The notes below the pieces were generated by a model that was given only the letters and a program-made list of their open reading frames with translations, did not search any database and was not told the origin of the DNA. The translations under genes and the position numbers were made by a program. This document shows positions 8,307-21,436 of a DNA stretch of 64,000 nt, piece after piece (position 1 is the stretch's first letter; each line of letters begins with the position of its first letter). The stretch comes from Trichomonas vaginalis G3 (taxonomy: Eukaryota; Parabasalia; Trichomonadida; Trichomonadidae). The DNA lies in assembly GCF_026262505.1 (NCBI RefSeq), contig NC_067203.1, forward strand, positions 21,371,411-21,435,410. Direction: 5' to 3'.

Positions 8307-9725
8307 TTTGAATTGAAATTCTGAATGTTCGTTCTACATCATATAGTTGAATTTGTATTGCAATTTGTATTATGCAAATGTCAGGCGAATGTAAAAATAT
8401 TTCTATTTTCAATGTGATTTGAAAATTTATATGTTAAAAGAAGAATTTTGAAAAGATATGGATTATAGAGATTTTTTATTAATTATTTGAATATCAAAAT
8501 ATTGAATGATTTCAAACAAAAAATTGTATAACATGAAGTTAATCAATTGAAATTATTTGAAATGGAAGTCAAATTGCAAAATAATCTCAACTATACAAAT
8601 AAATAAACTTTTTTTTTATAAATATAAATAATTACTCAGTTTTGTTGAAGTAATTAATATCGAATAATTTGGAAGTGATATATGATACATATCGAAGAAA
8701 AGACTTTCAAACTGAAAGTTTCGGCGTCTTTACGCCAAAGATTTCCAGAGACAGAAAAATCTTATTGTTACTGTGAAACAAACAAATCTAATGTTTGGGT
8801 AATAATAGGAAAATTAAGAATATGTGTATGAAGATTTAATGTAGAAGCTTAGAAAATCAAGCAATTGAAGTTATGAGATCAAGAAAGTTAAAAAGATGCG
8901 ACATGAAATGTTATCATTGTTGTACGAATTGGATAAGAATGAGAATAAATTATTACAAATAAAATACCCCCTACTTTCCCAACATTTAGAATAAGGTTAT
9001 TGCCCTAAAATTCAGTTATAGACACTTAGGAGAGCATTTAAACCATGATATTTTGGTATATGATAGAGAAACATCTTATAAACATTTTCAGTATGTTTTC
9101 CTATAAAATAACGATCTCACATGAAATTACTAAAATATCAAATTTTGATTTTCACTTTAAAGTTGGGAGTAATCTACAGTGACAGGGTATACAATTTTAA
9201 CCTTTTTTTTGATTATAAATAAAGTATTGATAGAGATATGGTTGTACAGAATATTACACGTGTGTTTAATCACATGTAAGTTGTGCAACAATAATGGTTA
9301 GCTAGATAGTATATTAGAGAACTGTGATTTATGATCTAATTCAATAAGATGTAAATGATATTCAAATATATTAAATAAATGCGAATGTTCAAGATGTGGA
9401 TCAGTTAGTTAATTTGCTGTTATAGATATTTTACTGTGATTAATGAATTTTTTAACAATTTAAAATTATCAAATTGCAAAATATGCGCAATGAGATAATT
9501 TGAGAGTATTTTGAGAACTGAAGACTTATGATTTAGTGTTTTTGAATAAGCACATCAATATAAAGATAGAAAATAAATTGAGATATAATTTTTTTGAAGG
9601 TATTATAAGGGTGGAGGTAGTAGGATGAATTTTTAATGTTCTATACTTTCTATGCAAATAATTAATATGAAGTAAAACTTTGTTTTAAGAATTGAAATTT
9701 TAAATAAAAAAGGAATGTTCGTAAT
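8307..9725. other. Host intergenic DNA, no gene seen
   Basis: AT-rich spacer upstream of the phosphatase gene. The only visible structure is a cluster of short hairpins at 8698-8777. Long open frames are absent. Confidence 0.6.
8698..8777. other. Cluster of three short hairpins
   Basis: CTTTCAAACTGAAAG (stem of six), GGCGTCTTTACGCC (stem of five, loop CTTT) and AAGATT...AATCTT lie side by side. The middle hairpin is GC-rich in a very AT-rich setting. It might be a small structured RNA or chance; no box motifs for a known RNA class were seen. Confidence 0.25.
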
Positions 9726-10022
9726 GTAATTTATTTGATTCCGGGGGACACCCGGTTATCAAAATATTTATTAAAATGGAAAATCTCTCACTTTTCGAAA
9801 AAATCGAAACTGCAAGGATCTCCGATCTCGATATGATAATTTATTTGATTCCGGGGACACCCCGGTTATCAAATATATTTATTAGAACGGAAAATCTCTC
9901 ACTTTTCGAAAAAATCGAAACTGCAAGGATCTCCAATTCTCGATATGATAATTTATTTGATTCCGGGTGACACCGCGTTATCAAATATATTTATTAGAAT
10001 GGAAAATATCTCACTTTTCGAA
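9726..10022. repeat. Tandem repeat, 110-112-bp unit, about 2.6 copies
   Basis: TTATTTGATTCCGGG recurs at 9731, 9841 and 9953, and the segment TCTCACTTTTCGAAAAAATC recurs with it. The 64-codon frame across two units reflects the repeat and is not called as a gene. Confidence 0.85.
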
Positions 10023-10149
10023 ATTTTTTTAACAATATGGCATTCTTAAATTATAGTTACATTTATTTCACAATCATTATCATAAATTCAATTATTCAAG
10101 TTGTTTTGCTCCGACGTTTTTACGGTTATAAAAATGTGTTGCGAACTCA

Positions 10150-10266
10150 ATCCATCAGCAAAATGTCGGTTGGGGCCCTTCTTGGCTCCTGAGTACTCAC
10201 CAAGATACCCCAGCTCCCGCAAACACCTCCCTTAGGTGAGCATTAACTGATGACATGAGTTACAAT
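10150..10266. ncRNA. Possible structured RNA in a GC-rich island
   Basis: A GC-rich patch in AT-rich DNA with nested complementarity. CTCAATCCATCAG pairs with CTGATGACATGAG at 11 of 13 positions as an outer stem. Inside, GGGG...CTTGG pairs with CCAAG...CCCC, and CTCACC pairs with GGTGAG. I do not recognise the RNA and the strand is unknown. It could also be part of the hairpin-rich tract that precedes the satellite. Confidence 0.25.
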
Positions 10267-10339
10267 TCTACAAAATCATCAAGCATGAAGGTTTATGATT
10301 TATAAATCAAAATCTCAGAAACTGCTTGACTTTCCAAGT

Positions 10340-11030
10340 TGCTGTCTTTACCGTTACTCTGCTGCAATCTCTTTTCTGATTGCAGCAGAGTTCTGCATCC
10401 TGAGGACTTTGCCTTGCAGATATGCTTGTAATCACTACGTGAGCAACTTGGTGTTGCAAGTTGCTGTTTACCGGTTAGCTTTTTTTGAAGTTTCTTCGAT
10501 CTTATATAAGCTCTAGATCAATTATTATCATCAGAATTTGCATCTCTAAAAGCACGATATTAATCAAATAGGCAAATTTCATTCGGAGTCTCTCATTAAA
10601 TAAGACTCCGAATGAGATTTGCTCTAAGGTAATGTACTTGTTATGCTTGCCTAGAAGCAAGGGGAAACATGTATATGGTTTGTTTATACTGAAGTTATCT
10701 GGAATTCTCTCAAATGAGGATTCAAATCCAGATAACAGCAGTATAGATAATATTGTTGTGCACCTCAGGTTGTTTATAGGCCCGAGAACGAGAAAAGAAT
10801 TTATGGTGTGAATTGGCTCGATATATACCTACGCTCTGTAAAAAATACGTTATATTTCTTTCATATGAGAAAAATGTTTTTCTTTTTTTAATACTATGTG
10901 CTTTGTTTTGATAAATTGTCTATTTTTCTTATTAAAACCTATTTTTTCCGTGTGATTCGGAATCTCGCATTCAAAAAATGCGTTTTCGCCTCTCAGAACG
11001 CGAAAAATATCTACATGAAGGATAATCGAT
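10340..11030. repeat. Hairpin-rich tract beside the satellite
   Basis: Perfect hairpins follow one another: CTCTGCTGCAATC (10357) with GATTGCAGCAGAG (10378), CATTCGGAGTCT (10580) with AGACTCCGAATG (10603), and TATACTG-GTTATCTGGA (10685-10703) with TCCAGATAAC-CAGTATA (10727-10745). Weaker ones lie near 10640 and 10960-11005. The sequences differ from each other and from the satellite, yet stem length (10-17 bp) and spacing are alike. No gene is visible here. Confidence 0.55.
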
Positions 11031-11230
11031 TTCTTATGTTCCTAAATTGTCTCAATTTTTCATCTTGCTCATAACTCAAAATGCAGACTCTCAAATGAGA
11101 AATAAAATAACTCATATTATATATTAAAATTTTCAATCTCCAAAAAATGATATTTCGAAAATTTAGAAAAATAAGTAGATTTTCGACAAAGAAAAAGAAA
11201 AATGTTTTTTTTTGAATTTTTGATGATAAT

Positions 11231-14200
11231 ATGCACTCCTGACGGTCGCAGTGTCTCATTCTGGGAGACATTGCGTTGCATGTCTCCCAGAATGGCATAC
11301 TGTTCCGCATATTAAACTTGAATGCGGAACTTTGACCGACAAGAGTGCATTGTGCACTCTTGTTGGTCTGCATGTGTCCTTCCGGGAGACATTGCCTGTG
11401 CATGTCTCCCAGAATGAGACATTTTCAATGTCAGAATACGATTTTTGACCGACAAGAGTACTTGTGCACTCGTTTCTTGTTGGTCTGAGGTCATTGCTGT
11501 GCATGTCTCCAGAATGAGACAATTTATTGCAATCAGAATACGATTGCAAAACTTTGACCGCACAAGAGTACATTGTGCACTCTTGTTGGTCTGCATGTGT
11601 CATTCGGGAGACATTGCTGTGCATGTCTCCCAGAATGAGACAATTTATTTGCAATAATAACGATTAAACTTTCGACAAGATACATTGTGCACTCTTGTTG
11701 GTCTGCATGTGTCTTTGTTTTTGTGCATGTCTCCCAGAATTTTTTTCATAACTTGATGGGAACTTTGACCGACAAGTTTACATTTTTGGGTCTGCATGTG
11801 TCATTCCGGGGCTTGCCTGTGCTCTACTGAGACATTTATTGCATAATTTTAAACTTTGACCGACAAGAGTACATTGTGCACTCTTGTTGGTCTGCATGTG
11901 TCATTCCGGGAGACATTGCCTGTGCATGTCTCCCAGAATGAGACAATTTATTGCAATCAAATACGATTGCAAACTTTGACCGACAAGAGTACATTGTGCA
12001 CTTGTTGGTTCTGCATGTGTCATTCCGGGAGACATTGCCTGTGCATGTCTCCCAGAATGGCATACTGTTCCGCATTCATAACTTGAATGCGGAACTTTGA
12101 CGACAAGAGTGCATGTGACTCTTGTTGGTCTGCATGTGTCATTCCGGAGACATTGCCTGTGCATTTTCTCCAGAATGAGACAATTTATTGCAATCAGAAT
12201 ACGATTGCAAAACTTTGACGACAAGAGTACATTGTGCACTCTTGTTGGTCTGCATGTGCTCATTCCGGGAGACATTGCCTGTGCATGTCTCCCAGATGAG
12301 ACAATTTATTGCAATCAGAATACGATTGCAAACTTGACGAGAGTACATTGTGCACTCTTGTTGGTCTGCAGTGTCATTCCGGGAGACATTGCCTGTGCAT
12401 GTCTCCCAGAATGAGCATTTACTTGCATCATACGAATTGCAAAACTTTGACCGACAAGAGTACATTGTGCACTCTTGTTGGTCTGCATGTGTCATTCCGG
12501 GAGACATTGCCTGTGCATGTCTCCCAGAATGAGACAATTTATTGCAATCAGAATACGATGAAACTTTGACCGACAAGAGTACATTGTGCACTCTTGTTGG
12601 TCTGCATGTGTCATTCCGGGAGACATTGCCTGTGCATGTCTCCCAGAATGAGACAATTTTGCAATCAGAATACGATTGCAAACTTTGACCGACAAGAGTA
12701 CATTGTGCACTCTTGTTGGTCTGCATGTGTCATTCCGGGAGACATTGCCTGTGCATGTCTCCCAGAATGAGACTTTGCAATTCAGAATACGATTGCAACT
12801 TTGACCGACAAGAGTACATTGTGCACTCTTGTTGGTCTGCATGTGTCATTCCGGGAGACATTGCCTGTGCATGTCTCCCAGAATGGACATTTATTGCATC
12901 ATACGAATTGCGGAACTTTGACCGACAAGAGTACATTGTGCACTCTTGTTGGTCTGCATGTGTCATTCCGGGAGACATTGCCTGTGCATGTCTCCCAGAA
13001 TGAGACAATTTATTGCAATCAGAATACGATTGCAAAACTTTGACCGACAAGAGTACATTGTGCACTCTTGTTGGTCTGCATGTGTCATTCCGGGAGACAT
13101 TGCCTGTGCATGTCTCCCAGAATGGACAATTTATTGCAATCATACGATTGCAAAACTTTGACCGACAAGAGTACATTGTGCACTCTTGTTGGTCTGCATG
13201 TGTCATTCCGGGAGACATTGCCTGTGCATGTCTCCCAGAATGAGACAATTTATTGCAATCAGAATACGATTGCAAAACTTTGACCGACAAGAGTACATTG
13301 TGCACTCTTGTTGGTCTGCATGTGTCATTCCGGGAGACATTGCCTGTGCATGTCTCCCAGAATGAGACAATTTATTGCAATCAGAATACGATTGCAAAAC
13401 TTTGACCGACAAGAGTACATTGTGCACTCTTGTTGGTCTGCATGTGTCATTCCGGGAGACATTGCCTGTGCATGTCTCCCAGAATGAGACAATTTATTGC
13501 AATCAGAATACGATTGCAAAACTTTGACCGACAAGAGTACATTGTGCACTCTTGTTGGTCTGCATGTGTCATTCCGGGAGACATTGCCTGTGCATGTCTC
13601 CCAGAATGAGACAATATTGCAATCATACGATTGAATGCAACTTTGACCGACAAGAGTACATTGTGCACTCTTGTTGGTCTGCATGTGTCATTCCGGGAGA
13701 CATTGCCTGTGCATGTCTCCCAGAATGAGACAATTTATTGCAATCATAACGATGCAAAACTTTGACCGACAAGAGTACATTGTGCACTCTTGTTGGTCTG
13801 CATGTGTCATTCCGGGAGACATTGCCTGTGCATGTCTCCCAGAATGAGACAATTTATTGCATCAGAATACGATTGCAAAACTTTGACCGACAAGAGTACA
13901 TTGTGCACTCTTGTTGGTCTGCATGTGTCATTCCGGGAGACATTGCCTGTGCATGTCTCCCAGAATGAGACAATTTATTGCAATCAGAATACGATTGCAA
14001 AACTTTGACCGACAAGAGTACATTGTGCACTCTTGTTGGTCTGCATGTGTCATTCCGGGAGACATTGCCTGTGCATGTCTCCCAGAATGAGACATATGTT
14101 GCATCATACGAATGCAAAACTTTGACCGACAAGAGTACATTGTGCACTCTTGTTGGTCTGCATGTGTCATTCCGGGAGACATTGCCTGTGCATGTCTCCC

Positions 14201-17200
14201 AGAATGGACTATTGCATTCATACGAATGCAAAACTTTGACCGACAAGAGTACATTGTGCACTCTTGTTGGTCTGCATGTGTCATTCCGGGAGACATTGCC
14301 TGTGCATGTCTCCCAGAATGAGACAATTTATTGCAATCAGAATACGATTGCAAAACTTTGACCGACAAGAGTACATTGTGCACTCTTGTTGGTCTGCATG
14401 TGTCATTCCGGGAGACATTGCCTGTGCATGTCTCCCAGAACAATTTATTGCAATTCAGAATACTTGCAAAACTTTGACCGACAAGAGTACATTGTGCACT
14501 CTTGTTGGTCTGCATGTGTCATTCCGGGAGACATTGCCTGTGCATGTCTCCCAGAATGAGACAATTTATTGCAATCATAATACGATTGCAAAACTTTGAC
14601 CGACAAGAGTACATTGTGCACTCTTGTTGGTCTGCATGTGTCATTCCGGGAGACATTGCCTGTGCATGTCTCCCAGAATGGCATACTGTTGCATTCATAA
14701 CTTGAATGCGGAACTTTGACCGACAAGAGTACATTGTGCACTCTTGTTGGTCTGCATGTGTCATTCCGGGAGACATTGCCTGTGCATGTCTCCCAGAATG
14801 AGACAATTTATTGCAATCAGAATACGATTGCAAAACTTTGACCGACAAGAGTACATTGTGCACTCTTGTTGGTCTGCATGTGTCATTCCGGGAGACATTG
14901 CCTGTGCATGTCTCCCAGAATGGCAATATTGCATTCAATACGATGCAAAACTTTGACCGACAAGAGCATTGTGCACTCTTGTTGGTCTGCATGTGTCATT
15001 CCGGGAGACATTGCCTGTGCATGTCTCCCAGAATGAGACAATTTATTGCAATCAGAATACGATTGCAAAACTTTGACCGACAAGAGTACATTGTGCACTC
15101 TTGTTGGTCTGCATGTGTCATTCCGGGAGACATTGCCTGTGCATGTCTCCCAGAATGCATACTGTTGCATTCATAACTTGAATGCAAAACTTTGACCGAC
15201 AAGAGTACATTGTGCACTCTTGTTGGTCTGCATGTGTCATTCCGGGAGACATTGCCTGTGCATGTCTCCCAGAATGGCATACTGTTATTCATAACTTGAA
15301 TGCGGAACTTTGACCGACAAGAGTACATTGTGCACTCTTGTTGGTCTGCATGTGTCATTCCGGGAGACATTGCCTGTGCATGTCTCCCAGAATGAGACAA
15401 TTTATTGCAATCAGAATACGATTGCAAAACTTTGACCGACAAGAGTACATTGTGCACTCTTGTTGGTCTGCATGTGTCATTCCGGGAGACATTGCCTGTG
15501 CATGTCTCCCAGAATGAGACAATTTATTGCAATCAGAATACGATTGCAAAACTTTGACCGACAAGAGTACATTGTGCACTCTTGTTGGTCTGCATGTGTC
15601 ATTCCGGGAGACATTGCCTGTGCATGTCTCCCAGAATGAGACAATTTATTGCAATCAGAATACGATTGCAAAACTTTGACCGACAAGAGTACATTGTGCA
15701 CTCTTGTTGGTCTGCATGTGTCATTCCGGGAGACATTGCCTGTGCATGTCTCCCAGAATGAGACAATTTATTGCAATCAGAATACGATTGCAAAACTTTG
15801 ACCGACAAGAGTACATTGTGCACTCTTGTTGGTCTGCATGTGTCATTCCGGGAGACATTGCCTGTGCATGTCTCCCAGAATGAGACAATTATTGCAATCA
15901 GAATACGATTGCAAAACTTTGACCGACAAGAGTACATTGTGCACTCTTGTTGGTCTGCATGTGTCATTCCGGGAGACATTGCCTGTGCATGTCTCCCAGA
16001 ATGAGACAATTTATTGCAATCAGAATACGATTGCAAAACTTTGACCGACAAGAGTACATTGTGCACTCTTGTTGGTCTGCATGTGTCATTCCGGGAGACA
16101 TTGCCTGTGCATGTCTCCCAGAATGAGACAATTTATTGCAATCAGAATACGATTGCAAAACTTTGACCGACAAGAGTACATTGTGCACTCTTGTTGGTCT
16201 GCATGTGTCATTCCGGGAGACATTGCCTGTGCATGTCTCCCAGAATGAGACAATTTATTGCAATCAGAATACGATTGCAAAACTTTGACCGACAAGAGTA
16301 CATTGTGCACTCTTGTTGGTCTGCATGTGTCATTCCGGGAGACATTGCCTGTGCATGTCTCCCAGAATGAGACAATTTATTGCAATCAATACGATTGCAA
16401 AACTTTGACCGACAAGAGTACATTGTGCACTCTTGTTGGTCTGCATGTGTCATTCCGGGAGACATTGCCTGTGCATGTCTCCCAGAATGGCATACTGTTC
16501 CGCATTCATAACTTGAATGCGGAACTTTGACCGACAAGAGTACATTGTGCACTCTTGTTGGTCTGCATGTGTCATTCCGGGAGACATTGCCTGTGCATGT
16601 CTCCCAGAATGGCATACTGTTCCGCATTCATAACTTGAATGCGGAACTTTGACCGACAAGAGTACATTGTGCACTCTTGTTGGTCTGCATGTGTCATTCC
16701 GGGAGACATTGCCTGTGCATGTCTCCCAGAATGAGACAATTTATTGCAATCAAATACGATTGAAAACTTTGACCGACAAGAGTACATTGTGCACTCTTGT
16801 TGGTCTGCATGTGTCATTCCGGGAGACATTGCCTGTGCATGTCTCCCAGAATGGCATACTGTTCCGCATTCATAACTTGAATGCGGAACTTTGACCGACA
16901 AGAGTACATTGTGCACTCTTGTTGGTCTGCATGTGTCATTCCGGGAGACATTGCCTGTGCATGTCTCCCAGAATGAGCATATTGCAATCAGAAACGATTG
17001 CAAAACTTTGACCGACAAGAGTACATTGTGCACTCTTGTTGGTCTGCATGTGTCATTCCGGGAGACATTGCCTGTGCATGTCTCCCAGAATGAGACAATT
17101 TATTGCAATCAGAATACGATTGCAAAACTTTGACCGACAAGAGTACATTGTGCACTCTTGTTGGTCTGCATGTGTCATTCCGGGAGACATTGCCTGTGCA

Positions 17201-20200
17201 TGTCTCCCAGAATGGCATACTGTTGCATTCATAACTTGAATGCGGAACTTTGACCGACAAGAGTACATTGTGCACTCTTGTTGGTCTGCATGTGTCATTC
17301 CGGGAGACATTGCCTGTGCATGTCTCCCAGAATGAGAATTTATTGCAATCAGAATACGATTGCAAAACTTTGACCGACAAGAGTACATTGTGCACTCTTG
17401 TTGGTCTGCATGTGTCATTCCGGGAGACATTGCCTGTGCATGTCTCCCAGAATGGCATATGTTCCGCATCATAACTTGAATGCGGAACTTTGACCGACAA
17501 GAGTACATTGTGCACTCTTGTTGGTCTGCATGTGTCATTCCGGGAGACATTGCCTGTGCATGTCTCCCAGAATGAGACAATTATTGCATCATACGATTGC
17601 AAAACTTTGACCGACAAGAGTACATTGTGCACTCTTGTTGGTCTGCATGTGTCATTCCGGGAGACATTGCCTGTGCATGTCTCCCAGAATGGCATACTGT
17701 TGCATCATAAATTGAATGCGGAACTTTGACCGACAAGAGCATTGTGCACTCTTGTTGGTCTGCATGTGTCATTCCGGGAGACATTGCCTGTGCATGTCTC
17801 CCAGAATGGCATACTGTTCCGCATTCATAACTTGAATGCGGAACTTTGACCGACAAGAGTACATTGTGCACTCTTGTTGGTCTGCATGTGTCATTCCGGG
17901 AGACATTGCCTGTGCATGTCTCCCAGAATGAGACAATTTATTGCAATCAGAATACGATTGCAAAACTTTGACCGACAAGAGTACATTGTGCACTCTTGTT
18001 GGTCTGCATGTGTCATTCCGGGAGACATTGCCTGTGCATGTCTCCCAGAATGGCATATTGCATCATACTTGAATGCGGAACTTTGACCGACAAGAGTACA
18101 TTGTGCACTCTTGTTGGTCTGCATGTGTCATTCCGGGAGACATTGCCTGTGCATGTCTCCCAGAATGAGACAATTTATTGCAATCAGAATACGATTGCAA
18201 AACTTTGACCGACAAGAGTACATTGTGCACTCTTGTTGGTCTGCATGTGTCATTCCGGGAGACATTGCCTGTGCATGTCTCCCAGAATGGCATACTGTTC
18301 CGCATTCATAACTTGAATGCGGAACTTTGACCGACAAGAGTGCATTGTGCACTCTTGTTGGTCTGCATGTGTCATTCCGGGAGACATTGCCTGTGCATGT
18401 CTCCCAGAATGGCATACTGTTCCGCATTCATAACTTGAATGCGGAACTTTGACCGACAAGAGTACATTGTGCACTCTTGTTGGTCTGCATGTGTCATTCC
18501 GGGAGACATTGCCTGTGCATGTCTCCCAGAATGAGACAATTTATTGCAATCAGAATACGATTGCAAACTTTGACCGACAAGAGTACATTGTGCACTCTTG
18601 TTGGTCTGCATGTGTCATTCCGGGAGACATTGCCTGTGCATGTCTCCCAGAATGGCATACTGTTCCGCATCATAACTTGAATGCGGAACTTTGACCGACA
18701 AGAGTGCATTGTGCACTCTTGTTGGTCTGCATGTGTCATTCCGGGAGACATTGCCTGTGCATGTCTCCCAGAATGGCAATATTTCCGCATTCATAACTTG
18801 AATGCGGAACTTTGACCGACAAGAGTGCATTGTGCACTCTTGTTGGTCTGCATGTGTCATTCCGGGAGACATTGCCTGTGCATGTCTCCCAGAATGGCAT
18901 ACTGTTCCGCATTCATAACTTGAATGCGGAACTTTGACCGACAAGAGTACATTGTGCACTCTTGTTGGTCTGCATGTGTCATTCCGGGAGACATTGCCTG
19001 TGCATGTCTCCCAGAATGAGACAATTTATTGCAATCAGAATACGATTGCAAAACTTTGACCGACAAGAGTACATTGTGCACTCTTGTTGGTCTGCATGTG
19101 TCATTCCGGGAGACATTGCCTGTGCATGTCTCCCAGAATGGCATATTGCATTCATAACTTGAATGCGGAACTTTGACCGACAAGAGTACATTGTGCACTC
19201 TTGTTGGTCTGCATGTGTCATTCCGGGAGACATTGCCTGTGCATGTCTCCCAGAAGCATACTGTTCCGCATTCATAACTTGAATGCGGAACTTTGACCGA
19301 CAAGAGTACATTGTGCACTCTTGTTGGTCTGCATGTGTCATTCCGGGAGACATTGCCTGTGCATGTCTCCCAGAATGCATACTGTTCCGCATCATAACTT
19401 GAATGCGGAACTTTGACCGACAAGAGTGCATTGTGCACTCTTGTTGGTCTGCATGTGTCATTCCGGGAGACATTGCCTGTGCATGTCTCCCAGAATGGCA
19501 TACTGTTCCGCATTCATAACTTGAATGCGGAACTTTGACCGACAAGAGTACATTGTGCACTCTTGTTGGTCTGCATGTGTCATTCCGGGAGACATTGCCT
19601 GTGCATGTCTCCCAGAATGGCATACTGTTCCGCATTCATAACTTGAATGCGGAACTTTGACCGACAAGAGTACATTGTGCACTCTTGTTGGTCTGCATGT
19701 GTCATTCCGGGAGACATTGCCTGTGCATGTCTCCCAGAATGGCAATACTGTTCCGCATCATAACTTGAATGCGGAACTTTGACCGACAAGAGTGCATTGT
19801 GCACTCTTGTTGGTCTGCATGTGTCATTCCGGGAGACATTGCCTGTGCATGTCCCAGAATGGCATACTGTTCCGCATTCATAACTTGAATGCGGAACTTT
19901 GACCGACAAGAGTGCATTGTGCACTCTTGTTTGGTCTGCATGTGTCATTCCGGGAGACATTGCCTGTGCATGTCTCCCAGAATGGCATACTGTTCCGCAT
20001 TCATAACTTGAATGCGGAACTTTGACCGACAAGAGTGCATTGTGCACTCTTGTTGGTCTGCATGTGTCATTCCGGGAGACATTGCCTGTGCATGTCTCCC
20101 AGAATGGCATACTGTTCCGCATTCATAACTTGAATGCGGAACTTTGACCGACAAGAGTGCATTGTGCACTCTTGTTGGTCTGCATGTGTCATTCCGGGAG

Positions 20201-20422
20201 ACATTGCCTGTGCATGTCTCCCAGAATGAGACATATTTATTGCAATCAGAATACGATTGCAAAACTTTGACCGACAAGAGTACATTGTGCACTCTTGTTG
20301 GTCTGCATGTGTCATTCCGGGAGACATTGCCTGTGCATGTCTCCCAGAATGAGACAATTTATTGCAATCAGAATACGATTGCAAAACTTTGACCGACAAG
20401 AGTGCATTGTGCACTCTTGTTT
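11231..20422 (+). repeat. Satellite array, 122-bp unit, about 75 copies, left arm
   Basis: Identical phrases recur every 122 bp (for example unit starts at 15355, 15477 and 15599). Each unit is three hairpins in a row. H1 is an 8-11-bp stem that exists in alternative sequences (TTGCAATC/GATTGCAA or TTCCGCATTCA/TGAATGCGGAA). H2 is a stem of about 16 bp (GACCGACAAGAGTGCA with TGCACTCTTGTTGGTC). H3 is CATTC-C-GGGAGACAT with ATGTCTCCC-A-GAATG. A-type and B-type H1 units are mixed, with A commoner on the left and B on the right. Units before about 12900 have many indels. All open frames in the array are shadows of the repeat. Confidence 0.97.
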
Positions 20423-20800
20423 ATCATCCATTATGATACTTAGAGAAAATACTTTACTTACATTATTTAAAATATTAATTTCCCTATTTAATATTTACTT
20501 ATTATTTTTTGTGCTTTCTATTCCCTATGGCATGTACTGAACTATTTTATAGACTCTACCGAGCTATCCCCACATATAAACATTTGACAATAACACATAT
20601 ATACTCTCTTCATATTCTAGTCTCATGACATATTATTGCAAAAGCTATATTTATACAGCATACCTCATAAAGTCTCATTATATCCCTATCTAAGCGTTCA
20701 AAACCTATTTTCCCCACGTAATCTGATTCTTCAGGCTCCGCTGATTCGATTTCTGCTGTCAGATCGTGAAAATATGAATCACATAACAAGATAAACACAA
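20423..20800. repeat. Left arm of the central inverted repeat
   Basis: Non-satellite sequence of 378 bp that is repeated in reverse at 21060-21436 with only a few differences (TTTATCATCCATTATGATAC versus TTTGTCATCCACTATGATAC near the outer edge). It holds a 62-codon frame (MFILLCDSYFHDLTAEIE...) that I do not recognise and that is also present in the other arm. Confidence 0.9.
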
Positions 20801-21059
20801 GTTACCCAACTTGATATTTTCCTTAAAACAACATCATTTTAGAAAAATTCAATTTTTTCCAAAAGTGTGTGAATTCAAAAAGTCACAATATATCTAGTTA
20901 TTACCCAGTATTAATTTTTTAATTTAGTTTTTGAGATATTCATTTTATAATACGTATTATTCAGAAAATTAAATACATTTGTAAGGGAAAACGGAATTAA
21001 TAACAAATATATGAATATCGTGGAAGAGTCAATTTGAAGAAAACATTATTATTTTGGAT
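20801..21059. other. Unique centre of the giant inverted repeat
   Basis: About 260 bp of AT-rich unique sequence between the two arms. No hairpin or gene was seen. It would be the loop if the arms paired. Confidence 0.7.
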
Positions 21060-21436
21060 TTGTGTTTATCTTGTTATGTGATTCATATTTTCACGATCTG
21101 ACAGCAGAAATCGAATCAGCGGAGCCTGAAGAATCAGATTACGTGGGGAAAATAGGTTTTGAACGCTTAGATAGGGATATAATGAGACTTTATGAGGTAT
21201 GCTGTATAAATATAGCTTTTGCAATAATATGTCATGAGACTAGAATATGAAGAGAGTATATATGTGTTATTGTCAAATGTTTATATGTGGGATAGCTCGG
21301 TAGAGTCTATAAAATAGTTCAGTACATGCCATAGGGAATAAAAGCACAAAAAATAATAAATAAATATTAAATAGGGAAATTAATATTTTAAATAATGTAA
21401 GTAAAGTATTTTCTCTAAGTATCATAGTGGATGACA
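21060..21436. repeat. Right arm of the central inverted repeat
   Basis: Reverse complement of 20423-20800, including the 62-codon frame now on the plus strand (21062-21250). It leads directly into inverted satellite units. Confidence 0.9.

Noticed and set aside
9776-9970. 64-codon frame with the repeated phrase NLSLFEKIETARIS
   Set aside because: Arises from the 110-bp tandem repeat and ends with it.
21062-21250. 62-codon frame (and its mirror at 20610-20798) as a real gene
   Set aside because: Present only because the arm is duplicated; no start context, no recognised domain. Left as a note under the arms.
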